Counted from the first letter of the stretch, positions 1 to 6,151 are shown. The stretch is DNA of 7,308 nucleotides from Kordiimonadaceae bacterium (GCA_016763495.1 JAESTR010000014.1:1-7308), one strand, 5' to 3'. Notes: generated from the letters alone by a model not told the origin. Numbers and translations: made by a program.

Positions 1-1538
1 GCGTCTACAATGCCGTGCTCGTCAAAGCCAGGTCCGAGGATGGCGGCTTTGGAAGCATCTTCCGCGCCAGAGCCACCAAGCAACAGCTGGTAACTTTCCT
101 CGCCTTTACGGTCCACGCCAAGAATGCCGATATGACCAGCATGGTGGTGGCCGCAGCTGTTGATACAGCCAGACATTTTCACTTTTAGCGGGCCAATATC
201 CTGAATGCGTTTCATGTCGTCAAAGCGCTTCGTGATCGCTTGTGCGATTGGGATAGAGCGCGCATTTGCAAGCGCGCAATAATCCAGCCCGGGGCAAACG
301 ATCATATCAGTTATTAAGCCAACGTTAGCAGTACCAAGGCCTGCTTCGTCTAGGTCTGCCCAGATAGCGGCCAGGTCTTTTTTGGCGACATGAGGCAAAA
401 TCAAGTTTTGCTCATGGCTGATCCGCAGTTCGCTGTGGCTATATTCGTCAGCGAGAGCCGCGACCAGATCCATCTGCTCAGCAGTGGCATCTCCGGCAAT
501 ACCGCCGTGAGGTTTCAGGCTGATGGTTACATTCACATGGCCGGGCACTTTATGTGGATTAGTGTTGTTATTAATCCAAGATGCAAAGATGAAGTTCTTG
601 GCGGCAAGTGCGTTCACAGCGTCATCTTCGTCAGCCAGAACAGGTGGTGGTGGCGGTGCAAAAAATGCGGTGATGCGGGCGATTTCCTCCGCAGGCACAT
701 CAATAGGGATATGCTTGATTTTCGCCCATTCTTCTTCAACTTGGCGGGTGAATTTTTCCTTGCCTGTCGCTTCAACCAGTATTTTGATCCGCGCTTTATA
801 TTTGTTGTCGCGGCGGCCATGCTCGTTATATACGCGCAATATGGCTTCCATATAGCTCAGGAAGTCAGCTTCAGGCAGAAACTCACGAATGGTTTTGCCG
901 ATAACAGGTGTACGGCCCATGCCGCCGCCCACAATCACTTCAAAGCCAATGTCGCCTGCATCATTCTTTTTCAGGATGAGGCCAATATCGTGCCACTTCA
1001 CAGCAGCGCGGTCAGACCCCGCAGCCGTGATGGCAAATTTAAATTTGCGCGGTAGGAAGCTAAATTCCGGGTGGAATGTTGACCACTGGCGCAGTAATTC
1101 TGCATAGGGGCGTGGGTCTGCTACTTCGTCAGCAGTGGCTCCCGCGAATTGGTCGGTTGTCACGTTGCGAATACAGTTGCCTGATGTTTGAATGGCATGC
1201 ATTTCAACTTCAGCAAGCTCTTCCAATATGTCTGGAGTTTCACTTAGCTTTGGCCAGTTATACTGAATGTTTTGGCGCGTTGTGAAATGGCCGTAGCCTT
1301 TGTCATACCGACGGGCAATGTGGGCTAGGCGGCGCATTTGGTCAGCGGACAACGTACCGTACGGAACTGCCACACGCAGCATATAGGCGTGCAGCTGAAG
1401 ATATAGGCCGTTCATCAAACGCAGCGGGCGGAACTCTTCTTCCGTCAATTCGCCTTTAACGCGGCGTTCTACCTGGTCGCGGAATTCATCAACGCGTGCT
1501 TTTACCAGCGCATGGTCATATTCGTCATAAGCGTACAT
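1..1538 (-). CDS. cysI: Nitrite/sulfite reductase, siroheme and 4Fe-4S hemoprotein (C-terminus cut by window edge)
   Basis: This is the catalytic hemoprotein for the six-electron reduction of sulfite to sulfide (or nitrite to ammonia) in the cytoplasm. The 512 codons in the window show the family's duplicated layout. The first ferredoxin-like half carries a TTRQNIQ motif near residue 90. It is followed by the first siroheme-fold domain (TSGNCIRN onward), then a second ferredoxin-like half with HEQN and a second siroheme-fold domain. The four cluster and siroheme cysteines are all present as C415-x5-C421 and C458-x3-C462. A short run of five prolines links the two halves. The ATG overlaps the stop of the upstream DUF2849 gene by one base, which fixes the start and implies translational coupling. 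I expect only a few dozen C-terminal residues to be missing. Sulfite is the likelier substrate because cysG and DUF2849 lie upstream, but sequence alone does not exclude nitrite. Confidence 0.93.
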   Translation of the reverse strand, partial: MYAYDEYDHALVKARVDEFRDQVERRVKGELTEEEFRPLRLMNGLYLQLHAYMLRVAVPYGTLSADQMRRLAHIARRYDKGYGHFTTRQNIQYNWPKLSETPDILEELAEVEMHAIQTSGNCIRNVTTDQFAGATADEVADPRPYAELLRQWSTFHPEFSFLPRKFKFAITAAGSDRAAVKWHDIGLILKKNDAGDIGFEVIVGGGMGRTPVIGKTIREFLPEADFLSYMEAILRVYNEHGRRDNKYKARIKILVEATGKEKFTRQVEEEWAKIKHIPIDVPAEEIARITAFFAPPPPPVLADEDDAVNALAAKNFIFASWINNNTNPHKVPGHVNVTISLKPHGGIAGDATAEQMDLVAALADEYSHSELRISHEQNLILPHVAKKDLAAIWADLDEAGLGTANVGLITDMIVCPGLDYCALANARSIPIAQAITKRFDDMKRIQDIGPLKVKMSGCINSCGHHHAGHIGILGVDRKGEESYQLLLGGSGAEDASKAAILGPGFDEHGIVD

Positions 1539-1858
1539 TAGCGCGCCTCCCAGTCAGTGGACACTTGGTAGCCAAGGTCAGCGCGCACGCTAGGGCCTTT
1601 GGCTTGCATCACATGTTTCATATGCGAAGGGTAAGGCGTGCCGTCTGTTATCAGCGCGGGAATGAGTTCGCAGCCTGCGACAGTGTTGTCAGCAACACTT
1701 TTGTTTGCTTCGTCTAGCAAGGCATTTGCCGCATCGCCTTCTGCATAAGCACCATCAGTTGCTGTCACACTCCAGCCTTTGCCGGTAAAAAATACCACAC
1801 GACCGTCGTCAAGATAGTTGGCGAGGATCATTTGAGGCCCTTTAATTTTTTTAGCCAT
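1538..1858 (-). CDS. DUF2849 family protein in sulfite reductase operon
   Basis: This 106-residue protein matches what I know of the DUF2849 family, small alphaproteobacterial proteins usually encoded between cysG and the sulfite reductase gene. Its biochemical role is not established. The sequence starts MAKKIKGPQMILANYL and continues with a GRVVFF strand and a GWS segment, then an Ala/Asp-rich helix. There is no signal peptide, membrane segment or obvious cofactor motif, so it is probably a soluble cytoplasmic protein. It has one cysteine (VAGCELIPAL). The start is supported by an AAAGGAG ribosome-binding site at 1868–1874, nine bases upstream. Its stop overlaps the reductase start by one base. 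From context I infer a role in assembly, siroheme delivery or electron supply to the reductase. Confidence 0.87.
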   Translation of the reverse strand: MAKKIKGPQMILANYLDDGRVVFFTGKGWSVTATDGAYAEGDAANALLDEANKSVADNTVAGCELIPALITDGTPYPSHMKHVMQAKGPSVRADLGYQVSTDWEAR

Positions 1859-1867
1859 TCCTGACTA

Positions 1868-1874
1868 CTCCTTT
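1868..1874 (-). promoter_or_regulatory. Ribosome-binding site of DUF2849 gene, overlapping cysG stop
   Basis: AAAGGAG on the minus strand overlaps the cysG TAA stop and lies nine bases before the DUF2849 ATG. The gap between the two genes is only 14 bases, so ribosomes ending cysG are positioned to restart on the next gene. Confidence 0.7.
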
Positions 1875-3291
1875 ATGCGATGGCTGATTGGATCAGCGCA
1901 TCAAACTCTGTTGGTGCAAGGTCGATAGCGTTTCTGACGACGTCACCGATCAATAATAGTGCCGGGCTTTTCACCGCATTTTGGGTAACAAGCTGGGGTA
2001 AGGTTGCTAACGTGCCGTAAAAACGACGTTCGTTGGCGCGGGTGCCATTTTCAATAACCGCGACAGGCGTGCTGCCATTTACGCCGTGGTCTATTAGGCC
2101 CGCTGAAATGATGGGGGCATTTTTTACGCCCATATAAACTGCCAGTGTCTGATCTTCGCCTGCGAGGCGCGCCCAATCTTTGAACGTGCCGTCTTTAAGG
2201 TGGCCAGTTACAAGCGTGAGGCTATTACTGTGCTCGCGGTCCGTCATCGGGATTTGCGCGCTGGCTGCAATGCCTTGGAAGGCGCTGATGCCCGGAATAA
2301 TTTCTGTGTGAATATCGTTGGCGCGTAATACTTGTAGCTCTTCACCCGCACGGGCAAACAATAAGGGGTCACCGCCCTTTAGGCGCACGACACGTTTACC
2401 TGCCAGCGCTTCTTTAACAAGCAGCTCATTAATGCCGTCTTGGCCTACACCGTGGTTGCCTTCACGTTTGCCAACATACATCAGCTGAGCGTCACGGCGG
2501 GCAAGTGCGAGTACGTCCCGGCTTACTAGCCGGTCATAGATGATTATATCAGCTTGCTGCAGGGCGCGGTGGGCTTTGATGGTTAATAAGTCTGGGTCCC
2601 CAGGACCTGCGCCAACGATTTGAACCTGGCCAGATGTGGCACCAACACGGTGTTTTTTTGCGGCTTCAACGATAAGCTGCTCGACTTCTGTTTCAGCGAA
2701 GTCAGCATATTTGCCTGCATTGTCATAAAGCCGGTCCCAAAACAGGCGACGACGGCTGGCGTCAGGGATGATTTTTCTTACGCGATTACGCACGGTACCG
2801 GCAGCCGCCGCAAGTGTGCCAAGCGAAGGCGGTGTTATTTGCTCTAAGCTATTTCTAAGCCGGCGCACAAAAACTGGCGCATTGCCGCCAGAGGAAAATG
2901 CCACTTGCAAGGGCCCGCGGTTGAATTGCGCCGGGGTTGTGAAATTACTTTTTGCCGGGGTATCAACAACATTCACGGGTAATTTTCGGGCATTTGCAAG
3001 GCGCAGTGCGCGTTCTTCGGTTAGCTCATCATCAGTAGAAATATAGACGAGTGTTTTATCTGTAAGATCATCTTCGCAAAAAGGGCGGTCATGAGCGCGC
3101 AAATTGCTTTCACCGGTCACGACTTCGCTAAGGCCTGCTTCATCTATGGCTGTACTGGCATTAACGCTTACAACAGTAATGCGCGCGCCTGTATCCAAAA
3201 ACAGTGCAGCTTTGGCCATGGCACCAGCGTTTGCACCCACAATAAGGATGTGGTGTTTTTCTGCTGTTAAAAAAACAGGTATATTTGCCAT
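1873..3291 (-). CDS. cysG: Siroheme synthase CysG (methyltransferase / precorrin-2 dehydrogenase / ferrochelatase)
   Basis: This 472-residue fused enzyme converts uroporphyrinogen III to siroheme, the cofactor of the reductase encoded two genes downstream. The N-terminal half (about 1–215) is the dehydrogenase/chelatase module and the C-terminal half (about 222–465) is the SAM-dependent methyltransferase. By alignment from memory to Salmonella CysG, D110 corresponds to the catalytic D104 (NVVD), S134 to the phosphorylated S128 (FSSGG), D253 to D248 (YDRLVS) and M387 to M382 (YMG). The SAM site GAGPGD is at 227–232 and LKGGDP at 304–309. The NAD-binding turn is odd: it reads GANAGA where the family normally has GGGxxA. 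I chose the ATG at 3291 (MANIPVF) because GGAG stands nine bases upstream. An in-frame TTG at 3315 has no such support. It is the first gene of a three-gene operon. Confidence 0.95.
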   Translation of the reverse strand: MANIPVFLTAEKHHILIVGANAGAMAKAALFLDTGARITVVSVNASTAIDEAGLSEVVTGESNLRAHDRPFCEDDLTDKTLVYISTDDELTEERALRLANARKLPVNVVDTPAKSNFTTPAQFNRGPLQVAFSSGGNAPVFVRRLRNSLEQITPPSLGTLAAAAGTVRNRVRKIIPDASRRRLFWDRLYDNAGKYADFAETEVEQLIVEAAKKHRVGATSGQVQIVGAGPGDPDLLTIKAHRALQQADIIIYDRLVSRDVLALARRDAQLMYVGKREGNHGVGQDGINELLVKEALAGKRVVRLKGGDPLLFARAGEELQVLRANDIHTEIIPGISAFQGIAASAQIPMTDREHSNSLTLVTGHLKDGTFKDWARLAGEDQTLAVYMGVKNAPIISAGLIDHGVNGSTPVAVIENGTRANERRFYGTLATLPQLVTQNAVKSPALLLIGDVVRNAIDLAPTEFDALIQSAIA

Positions 3292-3299
3292 GACAAGTG

Positions 3300-3325
3300 T
3301 CTCCAAACCTAACAATTTCGGTTTG
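3300..3325 (-). promoter_or_regulatory. Hairpin next to cysG ribosome-binding site
   Basis: In the mRNA sense, CAAACC (3325–3320) can pair with GGTTTG (3309–3304) across a 10-base loop, and the GGAG ribosome-binding site (3303–3300) follows almost directly. The stem is six pairs and could modestly affect access of ribosomes to the start at 3291. It may be chance in AT-rich DNA, and I recognise no riboswitch class here. Confidence 0.35.
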
Positions 3326-3386
3326 AACGACTTTTTGCGTGACTAAGTTAAGCAGCAAAAGAAAGTTGAACGAACCAACACTGCTA

Positions 3387-3415
3387 AAAATAGGGATGAC
3401 AGCCCCCAACAACAA
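3387..3415 (-). promoter_or_regulatory. Candidate sigma70-type promoter of the cysG operon
   Basis: The minus strand carries TTGTTG (3415–3410), a 17-base spacer and TATTTT (3392–3387). This predicts a start near 3380 and a leader of roughly 90 bases before the cysG ATG. Both boxes are imperfect. The leader contains an 8-base direct repeat TTGAACGA (plus-strand 3323–3330 and 3366–3373), 43 bases apart, which might be a regulator contact. Confidence 0.35.
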
Positions 3416-3690
3416 ACTAGAAGATATTTTCTTTCAGAGTAGATTTATTTTCTAATGTATACACATAAAATTACGTAATGTGGTTTTATAAATGCAATAA
3501 ATCTAATTATTATGGCATTAAATACCTTAAAAATGCTAAATAATAGTTTGGTATTTTGATAATATGCCTAGTATTGAAATAAGGCTAATTTCACCCGGTA
3601 TAGATAGAAAAACTAATCAAAACAGGTTTTTAATGGGTATATAGTTTTTAATACTTCAGTCTATGTGCAGAAAATTTGCTGATTATGGTT
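3416..3690. other. AT-rich intergenic stretch without a gene
   Basis: This stretch separates the cysG promoter region from the terminator of the desaturase gene. It is much richer in A and T than the flanking genes. I see no start codon with a ribosome-binding site that opens a meaningful frame on either strand, and no tRNA-like fold. The only small symmetry I noted is the 10-base palindrome ATTACGTAAT at 3470–3479. Upstream contacts for the cysG promoter could lie here, but none can be named. Confidence 0.6.
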
Positions 3691-3732
3691 ACAAACAAAC
3701 GAGACAGGTATAAGAACTTTTACCTAATCTCG
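3691..3732 (-). terminator. Rho-independent terminator after the desaturase gene
   Basis: Reading the minus strand, the arm at 3732–3721 (starting CGAGAT) pairs with the arm at 3710–3700 (ending TCTCG). The stem has about 11 pairs with one bulged T and one G·T pair, and a 10-base loop. A T-rich tail, TTTGTTTGT, follows at 3699–3691. It begins 17 bases after the stop codon of the desaturase gene, where a terminator is expected. Confidence 0.75.
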
Positions 3733-3748
3733 CTGTATCGGTGCAATT

Positions 3749-4561
3749 TCAGCTAATTTCACTGCCTTTGCTCTTAGACTTTATGAAAGGCCACCAAAGT
3801 TGTGCTTGCCATTGGTCTTTTGGATCGTTGGTGATGCCATACCGTTCTGGGCGTTGGTCTTTGAGGAAGGTGGCAGTGCCGAACATTATGTCCCAAATGA
3901 ACAATAGCTGCCCGTAATTGCCAAGCGGTACGCCGCCTTTGCCTATGCCGTGGTGCCCGCGGTGCTGGGAGGGGCTTTGAAATATATGCTCTAGCGCACT
4001 ATAAAGCGGTCCAATGATTGGCTTTTTGTATAGCTTGCGGTCAAAATCCAGCCCGTTGTGGAGCCAAACATTGTGTGCGCCTACAATTGTCGCGCCAACG
4101 ATAAACTCTAGTCCAAGCCCAAAATAGACCATGGATGATGTCCACCAAAGGCCGGGCATGAATGTAAGCCAAAGCCAATTTTCACGAAAACCTACCGATA
4201 TATGGTAACTTGGTGTTGTGTGATGCGTGCGGTGCCATGGCCATAGCCAGTTGTTTTCATGTGCGAGGCGGTGATACCAATAATGCACAAAATCGTCAGG
4301 GAGCATAACGAGCGCGAGGCCTACCCAAAAATTCATGCCTGCAAGGGCGCCTTCTAAATTAGGGAATATTGCCCCCATAAGAAAAGCTGTGGTTAGCAAG
4401 ATGCCTGGTCTTATGAGAAAGGCGAGTTGTGTCATGCTCACAACATCAATGATCCAATCATCTCTTCGCCTACCCGTGTCGTGCCAGATGCCTGTCAGTA
4501 TCTCCATAGATCCAAAGATGATCAGTAATCCAGCAACGGTGATTGTACTTAAATGGTCCAC
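3749..4561 (-). CDS. Sterol desaturase / fatty acid hydroxylase family membrane enzyme
   Basis: This is a probable membrane-bound non-heme di-iron oxygenase of the fatty acid hydroxylase superfamily, 270 residues from the chosen start. The histidine ligand signature is complete: H93-x3-H97 with H101, H110-x2-H113-H114, and H200-x2-H203-H204. Supporting histidines are H120, H163, H168 and H192. Hydrophobic segments around 7–25, 43–65, 75–90 and 128–165 fit an integral membrane protein with a cytoplasmic metal site. I chose GTG at 4561 because GGAGGG (4571–4566) lies directly upstream. The frame stays open up to an ATG at 4663, but that extension would read through the operator-like repeat and overlap arsR. 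The gene follows arsR by 92 bases on the same strand and ends at a good terminator. The substrate (sterol, hopanoid, carotenoid, fatty acid or ether lipid) cannot be read from the sequence. Confidence 0.88.
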   Translation of the reverse strand: MDHLSTITVAGLLIIFGSMEILTGIWHDTGRRRDDWIIDVVSMTQLAFLIRPGILLTTAFLMGAIFPNLEGALAGMNFWVGLALVMLPDDFVHYWYHRLAHENNWLWPWHRTHHTTPSYHISVGFRENWLWLTFMPGLWWTSSMVYFGLGLEFIVGATIVGAHNVWLHNGLDFDRKLYKKPIIGPLYSALEHIFQSPSQHRGHHGIGKGGVPLGNYGQLLFIWDIMFGTATFLKDQRPERYGITNDPKDQWQAQLWWPFIKSKSKGSEIS

Positions 4562-4565
4562 ACTT

Positions 4566-4571
4566 CCCTCC
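4566..4571 (-). promoter_or_regulatory. Strong ribosome-binding site deciding a GTG start
   Basis: GGAGGG on the minus strand lies four bases before the GTG at 4561. No ATG is available nearby: the next internal methionine codons lie beyond the first predicted membrane segment. This site is the main reason for placing the desaturase start at GTG. Confidence 0.65.
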
Positions 4572-4581
4572 AATATTATTA

Positions 4582-4603
4582 TGCATATATGCACATATAT
4601 GCA
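4582..4603. promoter_or_regulatory. Operator-like inverted repeat before the desaturase gene (site A)
   Basis: The arms TGCATATATG (4582–4591) and CATATATGCA (4594–4603) are perfect reverse complements separated by two bases. The same stretch contains a perfect 10-base tandem repeat, ATATATGCAC (4585–4594 and 4595–4604), and a 12-base palindrome (4582–4593). It lies 21–42 bases upstream of the desaturase GTG start. The core ATATGCACAT at 4587–4596 recurs exactly in site B before arsR. Size and symmetry suit an ArsR-family dimer. Binding by the neighbouring repressor is inferred, and I could not find clean -35/-10 boxes of its own around this site. Confidence 0.65.
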
Positions 4604-4653
4604 CTTAATTGCGTAAAAAAATGCAAGACAAAGTATTACTTCGTACTTGCTGG

Positions 4654-4977
4654 CTAGCAGCAATCAATCGCCATGCATTTCTTTATTGCAGCTAATATAC
4701 TTTCAAAGCGGCCAACAAACTGATCGCCTTGCAGACTGTAAAACATATGGCGGCCTTCTTTACGGCCAGCCAGAATGCCTGCTTCTACCATATTCCCCAA
4801 ATGACGAGATATGACAGAGCGGTCTTGCGGTAATTCTGCTGCCAGTGCGCTGATATCGCTTTCGCCTTTCAGCATCAACAGCTTCAAGATCTCAACTCGC
4901 ACGGGTTCCCCCAACGACTTGAAAAATTTGCTATCCATTTGTTCAAACAGATGTATCACTTGGTGCTGTGTCGACAT
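4654..4977 (-). CDS. ArsR-family winged-helix transcriptional repressor
   Basis: This is a 107-residue DNA-binding repressor of the ArsR/SmtB type. The core runs from KSLGEPVRVEILKLL (20–34), the typical first helices, through DISALAAELP (41–50) and the recognition helix DRSVISRHLGNMVEAGIL (52–69), to the beta wing GRKEGRHMFYSL (71–82). The classical metal motif ELCVCDL is absent from the third helix. Instead the protein ends in a cysteine cluster, C101-x4-C106-C107, which could bind a metalloid or metal or sense thiol chemistry. The start at 4977 is chosen because a promoter upstream predicts transcription beginning at that ATG. A second ATG at 4938 is possible, and neither has a Shine-Dalgarno sequence. 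A further in-frame ATG at 5106 would give a non-homologous extension overlapping ung. The gene precedes the desaturase gene and diverges from ung. Confidence 0.87.
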   Translation of the reverse strand: MSTQHQVIHLFEQMDSKFFKSLGEPVRVEILKLLMLKGESDISALAAELPQDRSVISRHLGNMVEAGILAGRKEGRHMFYSLQGDQFVGRFESILAAIKKCMAIDCC

Positions 4978-4983
4978 GAACGT

Positions 4984-5012
4984 AACATATGCATCAATAT
5001 GCACATGTTCAA
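4984..5012 (-). promoter_or_regulatory. arsR promoter predicting a leaderless transcript
   Basis: The minus strand has TTGAAC (5012–5007), exactly 17 bases, then TATGTT (4989–4984). Six bases later comes the arsR ATG (4977), about where transcription should start. The mRNA would therefore begin at or very near the A of the start codon, which explains why no ribosome-binding site is visible. The operator-like repeat fills the spacer. Confidence 0.6.
4986..5007. promoter_or_regulatory. Operator-like inverted repeat in the arsR–ung intergenic region (site B)
   Basis: The half-sites CATATGCAT (4986–4994) and ATGCACATG (4999–5007) match as reverse complements in eight of nine positions, with a four-base spacer. 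The site lies within the arsR promoter, between and touching the -35 and -10 boxes, so a bound protein would block RNA polymerase. It shares the core ATATGCACAT (4997–5006) with site A. Autorepression by the ArsR protein is inferred. The same site is about 50 bases upstream of ung and could also affect that gene. Confidence 0.65.
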
Positions 5013-5055
5013 GAGTAAACTTAATATAGAGCCATTGGGCTAGGTGAATAAAAGC

Positions 5056-5750
5056 ATGTTTGAACTGAACGAAAGCTGGCAAACTGCGGTAGGTGCTGAG
5101 TTTCAAAAGGACTATATGCTTAGCCTATCGGCATTTCTTAAAGCTGAGCGTGTGGCAGGCAAAAGCATTTATCCGGCTGAACGTGATGTTTTCGCGGCAC
5201 TTAATCATACGCCTGTGGATAAAGTTAAAGTGGTGATATTGGGGCAGGACCCTTATCATGGCCCCAACCAAGCGCATGGTCTTAGCTTTTCCGTGCCCCA
5301 CGGTGTGCCTGCGCCGCCCTCCTTAGTGAATATCTATAAAGAGATGGAGACTGATCTTGGTTTGGCACCCGCGCGGCATGGGTGTTTGCAAACATGGGCG
5401 AGGAAGGCGTGTTGCTGCTTAACGCGGTGCTAACCGTTGAGGCCCATCAAGCAGCGTCTCACCAGAAGCAAGGCTGGGAGAATTTCACGGATGTCATCAT
5501 AGCTACACTGAATGAAAAGCATGAGCATTTGGTTTTCATTCTGTGGGGCAGCTATGCGCAAAAGAAGGGCGCAAAAATTGACGAAGCCCGACACTTGGTG
5601 CTGAAGTCTGTGCATCCATCGCCGCTATCTTCCTACCGTGGTTTCTTTGGCAGCAAATCGTTCTCTCAAGCGAATGCGTATTTGGCAGTGCATGGAAAAG
5701 GGCCCATTAATTGGGAATTACCTACCCCAGACGGGGAATTGCCCCTTTAG
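5056..5750 (+). pseudogene. ung: Uracil-DNA glycosylase with a single-base frameshift
   Basis: This gene encodes family-1 uracil-DNA glycosylase, which removes uracil from DNA in base-excision repair. The first part contains the water-activating motif GQDPYHGPNQAHGLSFSV and PPSLVNIYKE, and runs in one frame up to HGCLQTWAR. The remainder, [12 protein letters not shown] through the catalytic [13 protein letters not shown] motif to the stop at 5750, lies in another frame. The break falls at about 5401–5408, where AAGGCG would read AAGGGCG in an intact gene, so one G appears to be missing. Restoring it gives about 231 residues, the normal family length, with conservation on both sides. Unrepaired, the first frame ends at 5433 and lacks the catalytic His motif. 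I place the start at ATG 5056, with TAGGTG at 5041–5046 as a weak ribosome-binding site. A GTG at 5044 is an alternative. Sequencing error or a recent mutation are both possible. Confidence 0.9.
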
Positions 5751-5914
5751 TTAAAATCTACCTGCATCCTTAACTTGGAACATTTACCTAGCTATATGTA
5801 ATCTTAAGGTATCAATTTGGGGGTAATGTTTCTTCATTTAAAGCAAAAGTAGGTCATAGGAAACGCGATTATTGGGGCAGCAGTAATATTGGCGGTGGCG
5901 CTGCGACAACAGAT

Positions 5915-5935
5915 ATAGAAAAGAGCCAAAGCTCT
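5915..5935 (-). terminator. Weak candidate terminator facing the peptidase gene
   Basis: On the minus strand AGAGC (5935–5931), loop TTTG, then GCTCT (5926–5922) forms a five-pair stem followed by TTTTCTAT. A pyrimidine-rich tail also follows on the plus strand, so it might work in both directions between the convergent ung and peptidase genes. The short stem and the distance from the peptidase stop (over 200 bases) make this tentative. Confidence 0.3.
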
Positions 5936-6106
5936 CTGTTTCTAATGATAGGGGGATGGTTTTCTTCCCAAGTGTTGATCACCAACAAGAAAGATAATAT
6001 CGCAGTGGAATGTGCCGTGTTTTGCCGACTGTTTCGTAGGTTGATTTCCAAATAAGCGATGTTGAGAATATAAGTCTGTTTACCCTGTGGCGGGTATTCT
6101 GCTAGC

Positions 6107-6151
6107 GGCGAAGCCAACATTAACCAGATTGGTTAAGTGGCCAGCTTCGCC
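6107..6151. repeat. Nested inverted repeat just downstream of the peptidase gene
   Basis: The outer arms GGCGAAGC (6107–6114) and GCTTCGCC (6144–6151) are perfect complements. Inside them TTAACC (6120–6125) and GGTTAA (6131–6136) form a second perfect stem with a five-base loop. Unpaired bases (five and seven) separate the two stems. It begins 17 bases after the peptidase stop. Neither side has a run of T, so it is not a textbook intrinsic terminator. It may protect the mRNA 3' end or act in Rho-assisted termination. Confidence 0.55.

Noticed and set aside
390..1055. A 221-codon plus-strand open frame
   Set aside because: It lies entirely antisense to the reductase gene, whose conserved motifs are clear. 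The translation has no recognisable domain or ribosome-binding site.
3292..3315. A CysG start at TTG 3315
   Set aside because: The ATG at 3291 has a well-placed GGAG and gives the normal N-terminus before the Rossmann strand.
4562..4663. A longer desaturase starting with ATG at 4663
   Set aside because: It overlaps the end of arsR and translates the operator-like repeat (YVHICIII), while a strong GGAGGG sits before the GTG at 4561.
4978..5106. An N-terminal extension of the ArsR protein starting at 5106
   Set aside because: It would read through the promoter and operator and overlap the start of ung. The extra 43 residues do not resemble ArsR proteins.
5398..5411. Programmed -1 ribosomal frameshifting to make full-length Ung
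   Set aside because: There is no slippery heptamer at the junction and family-1 Ung is not known to use recoding. A missing base is simpler.
5733..5745. GGGG/CCCC hairpin at the end of ung as a terminator
   Set aside because: The stem is only four pairs, lies inside the coding region before the stop, and has only a short T stretch after it.
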